From: Acidobacteriota bacterium
GTDB taxonomy: Bacteria > Acidobacteriota > Terriglobia > Terriglobales > Acidobacteriaceae
Direction: 5' to 3'
NCBI GenBank assembly: GCA_003225175.1
Contig: QIBA01000057.1
Span: 62,001 to 126,000 of the forward strand
DNA: 64,000 nt
This document shows, piece after piece, positions 1 through 9,833 of the stretch. Below the pieces are notes generated by a model. That model saw only the letters and a list, made by a program, of their open reading frames with translations. It was not told the DNA's origin and searched no databases. Positions within the stretch are counted from its first letter, which is position 1. The number at the start of each line of letters is the position of its first letter. The position numbers and the translations under genes were made by a program.

Positions 1-313
1 AGCGGCCACGGTTATACGCATATAGGTCCCCAAGGATTCGTCCCTGAGGATTCAGAACAAAACTGTAGTTCCCTCGGTTAAGTGGAAGGTCTTTCACGTT
101 GTTCGTGACTATCCCATTCAACCAGCGCACACGATCTTCACCGGAGATTGCGACCTTCGCGCGCCAGCCTAAATCGTAGAGCGCGCACCCGGAGCTAAGC
201 TCACGAAATTCGCTCGCAACATCATTGAAAGCTGATGCAGTTTCTACGCCGCTGTATTCGCTCATACGCGCGCCGGAGGCGACGAGTGCGTCATAGAGAG
301 CAGTTTTGTACAT
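1..313 (-). CDS. YgfZ/GcvT-like folate-binding protein, N-terminal part (cut by window edge)
   Basis: The first 104 codons run leftwards from an ATG at 311-313 and off the window. The translation contains ALYDLGWRAKVAISGEDR, then a WLNGIVTNNV segment and an LNPQGRILGDLY segment. This is the usual N-terminal pattern of the YgfZ/GcvT-fold proteins, which bind folate and help maintain certain iron-sulfur enzymes. The diagnostic YgfZ Cys motif near the middle of the protein would lie outside the window, so YgfZ cannot be told from another GcvT-fold protein here. The gene diverges from the leuB-like gene with only 29 bp between start codons, so the two promoters must overlap each other or the coding starts. 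Confidence 0.75.
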   Translation of the reverse strand, partial: MYKTALYDALVASGARMSEYSGVETASAFNDVASEFRELSSGCALYDLGWRAKVAISGEDRVRWLNGIVTNNVKDLPLNRGNYSFVLNPQGRILGDLYAYNRGR

Positions 314-342
314 AGCCGAACCTTTGATTATAGCGGTCTGCT

Positions 343-1410
343 ATGTTTTCTATCGTGAACCAAACACCGACCAGGCGCATCGCCGTCGTTCCCGGTGACG
401 GCATCGGGAAGGAAGTAATTGCACAGGCTGTGAACGTAGTGAAGGCCAGCATGGCTAAAGTTGAATTTGTCGAGTTCGACTGGTCTGCCGATCGCTATTT
501 GAAAGATGGAACCACTATTCCGGCGGACGGCTTCGCGATGCTGGCTCGCGATTTCGATGCCATTCTGGTCGGCGCATTCGGCGATCCGCGAGTACCTTCC
601 AACATTCATGCTAGAGACATTCTCCTTGGCATGCGATTCAAAATGGACCTCTACGCGAACGTCCGTCCGGTCAAGTGCCTGGATGACTCCCTCTGCCCGC
701 TGAAGAATGCAACCGCAGCCAAGATCGATTTCGTGGTCGTACGTGAGAATACGGAGGGTCCTTACGTAGATGTTGGAGGAATCTTTAAGCAGGGAACTCC
801 CGACGAGATCGCGGTTCAAGAAGACGTTAATAGTCGCAAGGGTGTGGAACGTGTGATCCGTTATGCCTTCGAGCACGCGCGCAGAAGCGGCCGCAAGAAA
901 GTCCTGATGACGGACAAGTCAAACGTGATGACCTATGCGCACGGTCTTTGGCAGCGAGTCTTCAAGGAACTCTCAGAAGAATATACCGATCTACAGCCGT
1001 CCCACATGTACGTGGATGCGCTCTGCATGCACATGGTTCGTGATCCGAGCCAGTTTGATGTGATCGTCACGAACAACATGTTTGGCGACATCATTACGGA
1101 TCTGGCCGCAGCTCTTCAGGGAGGACTTGGCATGGCGGCGAGCGGGAACATACATCCCGGTAAGACATCGATGTTCGAGCCAGTGCATGGATCGGCACCG
1201 CCTTTTGCTGGGAAGAATATCGCGAATCCAATGGGGGCGATCTTAACTGCAGCGATGATGCTCGATCATTTGGGATTTGCGGCCGAATCCAGCAAGATCA
1301 ATCAAGCTGTGCTGGCGGCTGTGCGCCAGAAGAAAACTACGCAAGATATTGGCGGAACGCTGGGAACTTGCGAGTGCGGAGATTGGATCGCAGCAAAAGT
1401 GGTGAGCTAA
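343..1410 (+). CDS. leuB: 3-isopropylmalate dehydrogenase-like enzyme (isocitrate/isopropylmalate dehydrogenase family)
   Basis: The 355-residue protein has the family's N-terminal nucleotide-binding start (RIAVVPGDGIGKEV), the catalytic-tyrosine region VRENTEGPYVDVGG, the catalytic lysine in TDKSNVM and the metal-binding aspartates in NMFGDIITDL. The EGPY..GG..GTP.E spacing, followed by a VN..GVERV segment, resembles actinobacterial-type LeuB, which oxidises 3-isopropylmalate with NAD+ in leucine synthesis. No other leucine gene is nearby, and tartrate or homoisocitrate dehydrogenases share the fold, so substrate is inferred. No good Shine-Dalgarno precedes the ATG, and a GTG four codons later is an alternative start. 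The gene ends in a 4-bp convergent overlap with the TPR gene. Confidence 0.75.
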   Translation: MFSIVNQTPTRRIAVVPGDGIGKEVIAQAVNVVKASMAKVEFVEFDWSADRYLKDGTTIPADGFAMLARDFDAILVGAFGDPRVPSNIHARDILLGMRFKMDLYANVRPVKCLDDSLCPLKNATAAKIDFVVVRENTEGPYVDVGGIFKQGTPDEIAVQEDVNSRKGVERVIRYAFEHARRSGRKKVLMTDKSNVMTYAHGLWQRVFKELSEEYTDLQPSHMYVDALCMHMVRDPSQFDVIVTNNMFGDIITDLAAALQGGLGMAASGNIHPGKTSMFEPVHGSAPPFAGKNIANPMGAILTAAMMLDHLGFAAESSKINQAVLAAVRQKKTTQDIGGTLGTCECGDWIAAKVVS

Positions 1411-1895
1411 TTCCACATCGCCTGAAGTCTTCTCAAAGCCCGGTAAGCTAAGACATATTGACCGTTCAGCTGCAGCGCGCGCAGATAGTGTTCACGAGCC
1501 TTTCCCCACTCACGCTTCTGCTCGTACACGCGGCCGAGATTGAAATGTGGGAAGCAATAGGATTCATAGCGTGCCGCAGCCAGAGCCTTTTTGAACCAGG
1601 GAATGGCTGCATCCCACTGACCTTGTTCGATCAAGTAAGCTCCGATGTCGTTATAGGGGTTCCCGAAATCCGGATCGATTTTGATCGCTTGCCTGCAATC
1701 CGCAATCGCCTGCAGATAATTCGACTGGAACGAGTGTGCCCATCCGCGAAACGTATATGCCTCGGCGGTAGGGAAGGCATCAATAGAGTGCGAGTAAAGC
1801 TCGATGGCCTCCTCGTACTCTCCCTTTTGCTGGTGCTCGTAAGCGCGCCGGAGGTACTCAACAGCCCTTTGCCGAAGTTCGCTGCTCTCTGCCAT
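1407..1895 (-). CDS. Tetratricopeptide repeat protein
   Basis: The 162-residue soluble protein is made almost entirely of TPR-type helical pairs (AEAYTFRGWAHSFQSNYLQA, then FGNPYNDIGAYLIEQGQWDA, then FPHFNLGRVYEQKREWGKA). The spacing of small and aromatic residues is typical of three to four repeats. There is no signal peptide or membrane segment, so a cytoplasmic scaffold role is likely, with partner unknown. Its stop codon overlaps the convergent leuB-like stop by 4 bp. Confidence 0.8.
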   Translation of the reverse strand: MAESSELRQRAVEYLRRAYEHQQKGEYEEAIELYSHSIDAFPTAEAYTFRGWAHSFQSNYLQAIADCRQAIKIDPDFGNPYNDIGAYLIEQGQWDAAIPWFKKALAAARYESYCFPHFNLGRVYEQKREWGKAREHYLRALQLNGQYVLAYRALRRLQAMWN

Positions 1896-2006
1896 AGGTT
1901 ACAGATCGGATCGCATTACTAGCGACGCGGTGCTGCTTGCCATTATTATCCAACTAATCTCATGTTTGCCGTATCCGGAGTTGATCGACCTGAACAGACC
2001 AAGCGA

Positions 2007-3626
2007 ATGCAATCCCGTTCTGCGCGCTGTGCACTGCTTTTGCTGCTCTGCTGCTCGATTTTTGCTGCTGTTAATGAGGCTGCGGGACAGCGGGTGCCCG
2101 CCGAGAGACCCGGCACAGCATCTCCATCCCAGCACGGAAAAGGAGATATTGGAATCCAGGTACAGCCAGCCTCTCCGCCCGCAGAGCGCAAGATCACTCC
2201 AGAGGAAGCCCGGGAGCTCTTCTCCTCTATCGATGAAACGCTTAGCTGGCTGAGCAAAGACACCGGTTACGCCATCAAGCAAAAAGTCAAAGGTGAGCTT
2301 GCGAGTCGAGAGCAGGTGGCGAAGTACGTTGATGATCGGCTGAATGATGATGAGGATGCCAAACGCCTCGAGCGTTCGGAGATTGTGCTCAAGAAGTTCG
2401 GACTGTTGCCTCGGGATTTCGATCTGCATGCATTTCTCATTCAACTCCTGCAGGAGCAGGTCGCCGGCTACTACGACGTGAAGACGAAGAACATGTATTT
2501 GCTCGATTGGCTCTCGGCCGATTCGCAGAAGCCCGTCTTAGCTCATGAACTCACGCACGCACTCCAGGATCAGAACTTCGACTTAAAAACATGGGAGACC
2601 CCGAAAGCCGCTAAGCGCAGCGACAAGGACGAATTCACCTTCGATGAAGACGAAGCGGCAACTGCCCGGAGCGCCGTTGCGGAAGGTCAGGGAATGGTGA
2701 CGCTCGTCGATTTCATGCTGCGAGGCACCGGACACACCTTGGCCGATGCTCCCCAAGTCGCCGGCATGATGCGCTCATCGATGACCGGGAACAGTGGATT
2801 CCCATTGCTTGAAAAAGCCCCGCTCATGATTCGCGAATCACTTGTGTTTCCTTATGGCGATGGTCTCGCTTTCGAAGCAGCGCTGCTGGAAAAAGGAAAG
2901 GATACGGCGTTCTCTGGGGCCTTCCGTCGTCCGCCGCAGAATACTCACGAGATACTCAACGTCGGCTCGTACCTAAGAGCTACGCCTGCGAAATGGCTGG
3001 TCTTACCTGATCTCCGCAATGAACTTGGCTCCGCGTATGAGAAGTATGACGAAGGATCGATCGGTCAACTCGACACCCGCATCCTCGTTCAGCAATATGC
3101 CGACAAAGAAATCGCCGCCAAGATGGCTGAGGCGTGGAGGGGCGGCGCTTATTACGCCGCCGGGAACAAAGACTCGAAGGCCAAGGGAACTACTCGCATA
3201 GGATTGATCTACTTGTCGCGCTGGGATACAGAGGATGCTGCCGATCAGTTCGCGAAGATCTACGCGGACTATGTGCCGAAGCGTTATGCGAAGGCAACCC
3301 CGATCGCTGTGAAAGACGTTAAGTGTGGCCCACCAGAGAGTTGCGATGCTAAGAGCGTCCGGGCCTTTACCACGGACGAAGGCGAGGTTTGGATTCAACA
3401 AGTCGAAGGCGCTGGTGTCTTGATCAGCGAAGGATTTGACGTTACGACCGCGTCGAAGCTACGCGCCCAGATTTTGTCTGCAAATCCCGCGAGAGTTGTC
3501 CAGGTGCAAATGCATTCCTTGATGTCTCCTTTGCGCACATCGGCGGCCATTCAGGAAGCAGTGGGACGATGGCTCACTGAGACAGTCAGCGAAGCACTTC
3601 AAGACTCACCGCGAAGCATGAAATAG
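2007..3626 (+). CDS. Secreted HELTH-motif metalloprotease-like protein
   Basis: This is a 539-residue protein if translation starts at 2007. That start gives a clean signal peptide (basic n-region, then a leucine-rich core ending near AAGQ). An upstream ATG at 1962 would add a 15-residue hydrophilic extension. A zinc-site motif HELTH is at about residues 180-184, preceded by a GYYD..T..MYLLD segment, and AVAEGQG about 45 residues later could supply the third ligand (Glu226). I read this as a gluzincin-like peptidase exported to the periplasm or cell surface. I do not recognise a named family and the substrate is unknown. Flanking genes give no functional link. Confidence 0.7.
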   Translation: MQSRSARCALLLLLCCSIFAAVNEAAGQRVPAERPGTASPSQHGKGDIGIQVQPASPPAERKITPEEARELFSSIDETLSWLSKDTGYAIKQKVKGELASREQVAKYVDDRLNDDEDAKRLERSEIVLKKFGLLPRDFDLHAFLIQLLQEQVAGYYDVKTKNMYLLDWLSADSQKPVLAHELTHALQDQNFDLKTWETPKAAKRSDKDEFTFDEDEAATARSAVAEGQGMVTLVDFMLRGTGHTLADAPQVAGMMRSSMTGNSGFPLLEKAPLMIRESLVFPYGDGLAFEAALLEKGKDTAFSGAFRRPPQNTHEILNVGSYLRATPAKWLVLPDLRNELGSAYEKYDEGSIGQLDTRILVQQYADKEIAAKMAEAWRGGAYYAAGNKDSKAKGTTRIGLIYLSRWDTEDAADQFAKIYADYVPKRYAKATPIAVKDVKCGPPESCDAKSVRAFTTDEGEVWIQQVEGAGVLISEGFDVTTASKLRAQILSANPARVVQVQMHSLMSPLRTSAAIQEAVGRWLTETVSEALQDSPRSMK

Positions 3627-3732
3627 GCAGGCACAGACGGCGCTCGCCTCGGTGCTCGGAGTGGGAAACAGCCGCTCCCTCTGCTTCTGTATAATTTTTC
3701 TTACTTCACCCATCCTCACCGGAGTCGTGCAA

Positions 3733-4614
3733 TTGCAAGAAGCTGAAATAGGAATCATCGGAGGGAGTGGACTGTATGCGATGCCTGGTCTCTCCGATGT
3801 TCATGAAGAGAAGCTGGAAACCCCTTTTGGATCACCGTCAGATGCTTATGTACTCGGCGCTCTCGAGGGCCGAAAGGTAGCCTTTTTAGCCCGTCATGGA
3901 CGAGGCCATCGCCTCCTGCCGACCGAATTAAATTTTCGAGCAAACATTTATGGCATGAAGCAACTGGGAGTGGAGCGCATTATCTCCGTCTCGGCCGTCG
4001 GTTCACTGAAAGAAGAACACAAGCCAATGGATTTCCTGATTCCAGATCAGTTTGTGGACCGCACACGCCAGCGGGTATCGACATTCTTCGGCGAAGGCTT
4101 AGTTGCGCATGTTGCGCTTGCCGATCCAGTCTGCGCAGAAGTTGCGAAGAGCGCTGCGAATGCATGCAAAAAAGCCGGAGTAACCGGCAAGACTGGCGGA
4201 ACGTATATCTGCATTGAGGGTCCGCAGTTCTCGACCCGTGCCGAATCCAATGTCTATCGCAGTTGGGGAATGGATGTAATCGGCATGACCAACCTCCAGG
4301 AAGCCAAGCTCGCGCGCGAAGCGGAGATTTGTTATGCCACCCTCGCAATGGTCACTGACTATGACTGCTGGCATCCTGATCACGACGCTGTCACAGTCGA
4401 GACCGTAATCTCCTATCTGAACAAAAACGCCGAGAACGCTTGCAAGGTGGTAAGGCACACGGTCGCCGACATGCCAAAAACACGTAAGTGCAAATGCGGG
4501 TTGGCCCTTGAATATGCGATTCTCACGGACCGATCGAAGATTCCTCCCGAAACCCGGCGTAAGCTGAGCCTGCTGCTGGACAGGTATCTAAGGACGCAGG
4601 AGGCGAGGGCCTGA
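3733..4614 (+). CDS. mtnP: S-methyl-5'-thioadenosine phosphorylase
   Basis: This phosphorolytic enzyme cleaves methylthioadenosine to adenine and methylthioribose-1-phosphate in methionine salvage. The phosphate-binding GGSGLY, the [11 protein letters not shown] loop, [19 protein letters not shown] and the substrate loop [18 protein letters not shown] are all in the expected order for the MTAP/type II purine nucleoside phosphorylase family. The open frame extends upstream to 3652, but the homology starts at about [13 protein letters not shown] at 3721-3724 sits 8 nt before TTG 3733, so I prefer that start (293 residues), with GTG 3727 as the alternative. Its stop overlaps the ATG of the PfkB kinase by one base. 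A plain purine nucleoside phosphorylase is less likely. Confidence 0.88.
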   Translation: MQEAEIGIIGGSGLYAMPGLSDVHEEKLETPFGSPSDAYVLGALEGRKVAFLARHGRGHRLLPTELNFRANIYGMKQLGVERIISVSAVGSLKEEHKPMDFLIPDQFVDRTRQRVSTFFGEGLVAHVALADPVCAEVAKSAANACKKAGVTGKTGGTYICIEGPQFSTRAESNVYRSWGMDVIGMTNLQEAKLAREAEICYATLAMVTDYDCWHPDHDAVTVETVISYLNKNAENACKVVRHTVADMPKTRKCKCGLALEYAILTDRSKIPPETRRKLSLLLDRYLRTQEARA

Positions 4615-5546
4615 TGTCGATCGTAGTCGTAGGCTCGGTAGCATATGACGGCATCAAAAGTCCTTCCGGCTCCGTAGATCGTTGTCTCGGAGGCGCGGCT
4701 ACATACTTCTCTCTCGCGGCAAGCTACTTCACACAAGTGCGCGTCGTGGCCGTCGTCGGCCAAGACTTCAGCAAGCAAGATGAAGACGTGTTGCGCGCAC
4801 GCAAAGTCGATACTCGTGGAATTGAGCACACCAAAGGGAAAAGCTTCTTCTGGCGCGGCGAGTATGGAGAGAACCTCAACGAGGCGAAAACGCTCGAGAC
4901 TCAGCTAAACGTCTTTCAGAGCTTCGACCCGCAAGTTCCCGCTGAATATTTGGACTCCCAGTACCTGTTTCTCGCCAACATTGATCCCGTCCTGCAAGGC
5001 AATGTCCGTCGCCAGATGGATGGGCGTGTGAAGCTCGTCGGCGGCGATACGATGAATTATTGGATCACCGATCCCAACCATCGCAAGAACCTGCTCGAGA
5101 CCTTGAAACGCGTGGACGTTCTGCTGATCAACGATATGGAGGCCAAACTCCTTGCACAGGAAACGAGCGTTCCTCGAGCAGTCCAGAAAGTACTGCGAAT
5201 GGGGCCGCGCGCCCTGGTCATCAAGCATGGAGAATATGGCGCCACGGTGTTTTTCAAAGAAGGTGAATTCGGCGGTGGACGGCATCCCTTTCGCGCTCCC
5301 GCGCTGCCAATGGAGGAGGTTCGCGATCCTACTGGTGCAGGCGACTCCTTCGCCGGGGGGTTCATGGGATATGTCGCCTCGCAGAAGAAGCTGGATCGGG
5401 AAACCTTCAAGCGTGCAATGTTTTACGGTGGCGTAATGGGCTCTTTTGCTGTCGAACGTTTCGGCACGGAGCGTCTGCAGTCACTCACACGCGAGGAGAT
5501 CGATGCCCGCTACCAGGTCTTCCGTGAACTCACGCATATCGGGTAA
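4614..5546 (+). CDS. PfkB-family carbohydrate/nucleoside kinase
   Basis: The 310-residue ribokinase-fold protein has an N-terminal GGAATYFSLAASYF substrate-lid segment, an LLINDMEAKLLA segment and the catalytic signature DPTGAGDSFAGGF with the base Asp near residue 240. The family phosphorylates sugars or nucleosides with ATP. It is translationally coupled to the MTA phosphorylase (shared base TGATG), which suggests a role in handling the ribose or nucleoside products of methylthioadenosine salvage. That role is inference from position only. The downstream GT-C gene starts inside its 3' end. Confidence 0.82.
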   Translation: MSIVVVGSVAYDGIKSPSGSVDRCLGGAATYFSLAASYFTQVRVVAVVGQDFSKQDEDVLRARKVDTRGIEHTKGKSFFWRGEYGENLNEAKTLETQLNVFQSFDPQVPAEYLDSQYLFLANIDPVLQGNVRRQMDGRVKLVGGDTMNYWITDPNHRKNLLETLKRVDVLLINDMEAKLLAQETSVPRAVQKVLRMGPRALVIKHGEYGATVFFKEGEFGGGRHPFRAPALPMEEVRDPTGAGDSFAGGFMGYVASQKKLDRETFKRAMFYGGVMGSFAVERFGTERLQSLTREEIDARYQVFRELTHIG

Positions 5547-7182
5547 GTCCGCCGGTTTCGCGACAGCGACGGCAGCGCCAGACGTCCAACTGAACTCGCA
5601 TTTGCGTGCTGAGGCAAGGGAATATTGGGCCGTTACGATTTTGCTCAGTCTGCTTGGGACGGTAGCCCTTTTTTTCTTCTATTCCCGAAATGAGATTCTT
5701 CTTTCCGGAGACGCTGTTGCACACATCAGCATAGCGCGCCGCGTTTTCGATTCGCGAACTCCCGGGCCGCTGCAGCTGGGCTCCGTGTGGCTCCCACTTC
5801 CGCACCTTTTGACGATTCCCTTCATTCTGAGCAAATCGATGTGGCAGTCGGGAATTGGTGGTTCCATCGTTTCAGTATTGTCATACGTTTTTGCCGGAAT
5901 CGGACTTTTCCGGCTGCTCTACCGTCGCTCGCGGGTTGCTGCTTGGATTGCGACTGCCTTGTTTGCCGCGAATCCTAACGTTCTTTATGTACAGAGCACA
6001 GCTCTGAACGAGCCACTCTATCTGGCATGTTTCATCTGGGCTGTTGTCTTTTTCGTAGAGGCTTCCCAGAGTCTCAGAGGAAACGAGCGAATCACCGGAC
6101 GCTTCTTGGAAAAAGGCGCTATGGCGCTGACGGCGGCAAACTTTACACGATATGACGGCTGGTTTCTCGCCTGCGTCTGTTGGGTCGCATTCCTGATTAA
6201 GTTCCTAGCAGAATTGCGAGTAAGCCCGCGAACGCTGATTGAATTACGTAGAACCGTATTCAAGCCCTTGCTGCTCACGGCACTAGGTCCAACTCTCTGG
6301 ATGGCCTACAACCTTGGCGTGTATATGAATCCATTGGATTTCGCCAATGGTCCGTACTCAGCGAAGGCGATTGCAGGGCGGACGACGCAGCAAGGATCGC
6401 CTTCGTACCCCGGGCAGGATCATCTCTTTACCGCTGCTGTTTACTTCGTGAAGGCAGCCCAGTTCAGTGTTGGAGAACATGAAACAGGTAGGATCCTGCT
6501 GTTTATCGCGGCTCTTGGCAGTGCGGCGTTCGCGTTACGCCGAGACTGGTTGCCGATCGCGCTGCTGTGGTCGCCCCTTGTTTTTTACTCGCTCTCAATC
6601 GCATACGGATCAGTTCCCATTTTTGTGCCGGTGTGGTGGCCTTTTTCCTACTACAACGTGCGGTACGGACTGGAGTTGCTTCCGGCGATTGCGGCTGGAG
6701 TTGGGCTTGCGATTGCTGTAATCAGGGAGAGTTGGGAGAGAGAATTGGTACCACGTCTTTCCACACTAGTGATTTTGTTGATTGGCGTATTTACGTATTC
6801 CCAATCATGGAAAGCAACTCCAGTCTGCCTGCGCGAAGTGCATGCGAATGGGAGTGGGCGCATGGAGCTCGATCATCGGCTTGCGAAAATTTTGAGCTCG
6901 TTGCCGCAGGGTTCCACCGTCCTCGCGTACACAGGAGCGCATGGTGGCGCGTTTCAATTTGCTGGCTTTCCCCTGCGCAGGACCATCAATGAGGGAAATC
7001 TCTACATTTGGGATGCCTCGCTGGCACACCCAGCGATGGACGTTGATTTCGTCATTGCAGCCGAGGACGATCCTGTAGGCTCGTCACTAAGGAATCATCC
7101 TGCCGGTCTCACCAAAATCGCATCTGTTCACCTCGCCGGACAAAGTGAGGTGACGGTTTATGAGACCTCACACTCACATTGA
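5503..7182 (+). CDS. GT-C fold membrane glycosyltransferase-like protein
   Basis: This is a 559-residue multi-spanning protein. A cytoplasmic tail of about 40 residues is followed by a first membrane helix (YWAVTILLSLLGTVALFFFY) and a short acidic loop LLSGDAVAHISIARRVF with Asp70. That is the layout of GT-C enzymes, which use lipid-linked sugars on the outer face of the membrane. The C-terminal ~120 residues are soluble. The start at 5503 is supported by GAGGAG five bases upstream. It overlaps the PfkB kinase by 44 bp, so the two are co-transcribed. Donor and acceptor are unknown. Confidence 0.65.
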   Translation: MPATRSSVNSRISGKSAGFATATAAPDVQLNSHLRAEAREYWAVTILLSLLGTVALFFFYSRNEILLSGDAVAHISIARRVFDSRTPGPLQLGSVWLPLPHLLTIPFILSKSMWQSGIGGSIVSVLSYVFAGIGLFRLLYRRSRVAAWIATALFAANPNVLYVQSTALNEPLYLACFIWAVVFFVEASQSLRGNERITGRFLEKGAMALTAANFTRYDGWFLACVCWVAFLIKFLAELRVSPRTLIELRRTVFKPLLLTALGPTLWMAYNLGVYMNPLDFANGPYSAKAIAGRTTQQGSPSYPGQDHLFTAAVYFVKAAQFSVGEHETGRILLFIAALGSAAFALRRDWLPIALLWSPLVFYSLSIAYGSVPIFVPVWWPFSYYNVRYGLELLPAIAAGVGLAIAVIRESWERELVPRLSTLVILLIGVFTYSQSWKATPVCLREVHANGSGRMELDHRLAKILSSLPQGSTVLAYTGAHGGAFQFAGFPLRRTINEGNLYIWDASLAHPAMDVDFVIAAEDDPVGSSLRNHPAGLTKIASVHLAGQSEVTVYETSHSH

Positions 7183-7212
7183 ATGCGTGAGAGATCTCGG
7201 GACAATCCTGTC

Positions 7213-8421
7213 TCAGGAAATGGTGCGCTTTAGCTGTCCGCAAGCGGCATAGATATCGCGCCCCCGAGGACGTCGAATAAACGCAGGCAGACCAGCCCCG
7301 ACCAGGATGCTCTGAAAGTCAAGAACGCGATCATGAGCCGGCATGGTGTAGCTCACTCCTGGTCCGGGATTAAAGGCAATAAGATTTATCTTGCAGCGAA
7401 TGCCTGCGAGGCGACCTGCAACTTCACGCGCGTGCTCGGCTGCGTCATTTACTCCCTCCAGCAGCACATACTCGAACGTTAGAAGTTCTCGCGGACGCAG
7501 TGGGAACTGTCGAGCTGCATCGAGCAGCATCTGCACATTCCATTTTCGCGTAATGGGCATGATACGTTCGCGAACCGTGTCATTAGGTGCGTTGAGCGAG
7601 ATGGCAAGCTTCGGACGAATCGGTTCCTTGCCGAAGTCGATGATCCGAGGCACAATGCCGGAGGTAGATACCGTCATCCGAGACTCCGGGAATTCGACCT
7701 CCTCAACCAGCAGACGAACCGCCTTCATGAAGTTTTCATAGTTCAGGAACGGTTCGCCCATGCCCATGAAGACTATGTTCATCCGCTCCTTCTCCACATT
7801 GACATCGTGGTCGCGCAGCAAAGTCAGCACCTGTCCGACGATCTCACCAGGGGTGAGATTTCGCTTCACTCCCAGCAACGCCGTAAGGCAAAATTGGCAA
7901 TTCACCGCGCACCCTACTTGGGAAGAAACGCAAATCGTTGCTCTTGATCTCGGCTTGCGGCCTGTGGGCTCCTGTGACGCCTTGCTCTGGTGAGTCTTCC
8001 CCCTCAAATGCGGAATGCGGAGAGGGGCCTTGTCGCCCGCATACTCGGATTCCAGTTGAGCAAGTTCCTCCCGGCCAGCTTCCGTTCCATCACCGGCCTC
8101 GCCGAAGTCGCCTTCAGGCATCCAGACGGTTTCGACAGACTCACCATCGGCTAAACCCATGAGGTATCGGACGGTGCCGTCCAGAGAAGTGAATTTCTGG
8201 TCGATTCGGGGAAATCCGACTGAGAGCCCTTCTTCAGCGATCTGAGACTTGAGCGTAGAGGGCAGATTGGATACGCCAACAAGCGACTCCCGACGTTGCC
8301 TGAAGATGGCATCTGCCACCTGCCGCCCGCGAAAGCCAGGATGCCCCAGGCGTTTTACAAGCTCCGTAAGCTCTTGATTCGAGAGGCTTAATAGTTCATT
8401 CGATACAGGCATGTTGGGCAT
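7213..8421 (-). CDS. rlmN: 23S rRNA (adenine-2503-C2)-methyltransferase RlmN
   Basis: This radical-SAM methyltransferase modifies A2503 of 23S rRNA (and A37 of some tRNAs). The cluster motif CAVNCQFC gives Cys171, Cys175 and Cys178, followed by LTPGEIVGQV, VFMGMGEPFLNYENF and TVSTSGIVPRI, all standard RlmN blocks. At 402 residues it is longer than typical RlmN. The excess is a hydrophilic Glu/Gly/Ser-rich insertion at about residues 104-160, just before the radical-SAM core. It stands alone, convergent with the GT-C gene and divergent from the M16 peptidase. Confidence 0.93.
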   Translation of the reverse strand: MPNMPVSNELLSLSNQELTELVKRLGHPGFRGRQVADAIFRQRRESLVGVSNLPSTLKSQIAEEGLSVGFPRIDQKFTSLDGTVRYLMGLADGESVETVWMPEGDFGEAGDGTEAGREELAQLESEYAGDKAPLRIPHLRGKTHQSKASQEPTGRKPRSRATICVSSQVGCAVNCQFCLTALLGVKRNLTPGEIVGQVLTLLRDHDVNVEKERMNIVFMGMGEPFLNYENFMKAVRLLVEEVEFPESRMTVSTSGIVPRIIDFGKEPIRPKLAISLNAPNDTVRERIMPITRKWNVQMLLDAARQFPLRPRELLTFEYVLLEGVNDAAEHAREVAGRLAGIRCKINLIAFNPGPGVSYTMPAHDRVLDFQSILVGAGLPAFIRRPRGRDIYAACGQLKRTIS

Positions 8422-8546
8422 CTAATGAGAGTAACTGAGGTAATTAGCACACATGATCGAGAGCGCCTGGTTACCGATGCACTGCTAATCGCCACTCCGC
8501 GCATTTAGAATACCTTTTTCAGCGCTTAGAAGGTCCTTACAACTTA

Positions 8547-9824
8547 ATGGTTCAAGAGCTCAGAAACGTGCGTCGGGAAGTGCTGCCGAATGGCCTCACC
8601 ATCCTGACGGAAGAGATGCAACAGATTCGATCGACGTCCATTGGCATATGGATCAAGACCGGGTCGCGTCATGAAGAATTCGAGCGCAACGGCATCTCTC
8701 ATTTTGTCGAACACATGCTTTTCAAGGGCACGACCAGCCGCTCTGCCCAGGATATTGCCCGCCAAGTTGACTCCATCGGCGGGAATATGGATGCGTTCAC
8801 CGCCAAGGAGTGCATCTGTTTCAACATCAAGATCCTCGACGAACACCTCCCAATTGCGATGGAGATTCTAAGCGACCTGGTGCTCAATCCTGTCTTCGCA
8901 GCTAAGGACATTGTCCGTGAGCGCGGAGTGATTCTCGAAGAGATCAAGATGGACGAGGACAGTCCCGACTACCTTGTTCACGAGATATTTACTCAGAACT
9001 TCTGGAAGGATCACCCGCTGGGGAAGCCGATTCTGGGCACAAAGGAGACGGTCCGCAGGTTCGAGCAGGCAATGCTGTTCGACTACTATGGCGGATTCTT
9101 CTATCCCGGGAACATTCTCGTAGCGGCAGCAGGCAGCCTGAATCATCAGCGTTTCGCTGATCTCGTGAGGCAGAAGTTCTCTCATCTGAAAGCCAAGCAG
9201 AATGGTTTTAAGCAAGCTGCGCCCCAAACCTTCTCGAAGATTATTGCGCGCAACAAGAAGTCGCTCGAACAAGTGCAAATCTGCATGGGAGTGCCGGCGC
9301 TGCAGATCGCGGACGACAGGCGCTACGTTGCCTATGTGCTGAATACACTCCTTGGTGGAGGAATGAGCTCGCGGCTGTTCCAGAATATTCGCGAGAACCA
9401 GGGCTTGTGCTACGCAATTTATAGCGATCTAAACTCGTATCGTGATACGGGCTGTCTTTCAGTGTTCGCAGGAACCTCACAGGAATGGGCTCCCAAAGTT
9501 GTGGAGTCAGTGGTTGGGGAGTTCCGTAATTTGAAGGCGGAATCGGTTCCGGAAGAGGAACTCAGCAGAGCCAAAGCGCAGCTGAAGGGAAGTCTGATGC
9601 TGAGCTTGGAGTCTTCCACGGCGCGTATGTCGAATCTTGCGCGTCAGGAGATGTACTTCGATCGCTTCTTCTCACTTGACGAGATCATTGAGCGAATCGA
9701 GAGCGTCACGGCCGATCAACTCAAAGTGATGGCCGAAGGGCTCTTTCATCAGGATAAGATCGCTGTAACTGTACTTGGAAATCTGGATGGCTTAAAGATC
9801 GGAGCTGAGCAGCTGGCTTGCTAG
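8547..9824 (+). CDS. M16-family zinc peptidase (processing-peptidase-like)
   Basis: The 425-residue protein has the inverted zinc motif HFVEH (His52, Glu55, His56) in the context ISHFVEHMLFKGT, and the downstream ERGVILEEIKM block with the third ligand. The C-terminal half carries the second M16 domain (GGGMSSRLFQNIRENQGLCY, with the substrate-binding arginine/tyrosine). Length matches bacterial single-chain M16B peptidases related to mitochondrial processing peptidase. No signal peptide is visible. The stop lies within a perfect 12-bp palindrome at 9822-9833. Confidence 0.9.
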   Translation: MVQELRNVRREVLPNGLTILTEEMQQIRSTSIGIWIKTGSRHEEFERNGISHFVEHMLFKGTTSRSAQDIARQVDSIGGNMDAFTAKECICFNIKILDEHLPIAMEILSDLVLNPVFAAKDIVRERGVILEEIKMDEDSPDYLVHEIFTQNFWKDHPLGKPILGTKETVRRFEQAMLFDYYGGFFYPGNILVAAAGSLNHQRFADLVRQKFSHLKAKQNGFKQAAPQTFSKIIARNKKSLEQVQICMGVPALQIADDRRYVAYVLNTLLGGGMSSRLFQNIRENQGLCYAIYSDLNSYRDTGCLSVFAGTSQEWAPKVVESVVGEFRNLKAESVPEEELSRAKAQLKGSLMLSLESSTARMSNLARQEMYFDRFFSLDEIIERIESVTADQLKVMAEGLFHQDKIAVTVLGNLDGLKIGAEQLAC

Positions 9825-9833
9825 ACGTCTAGG

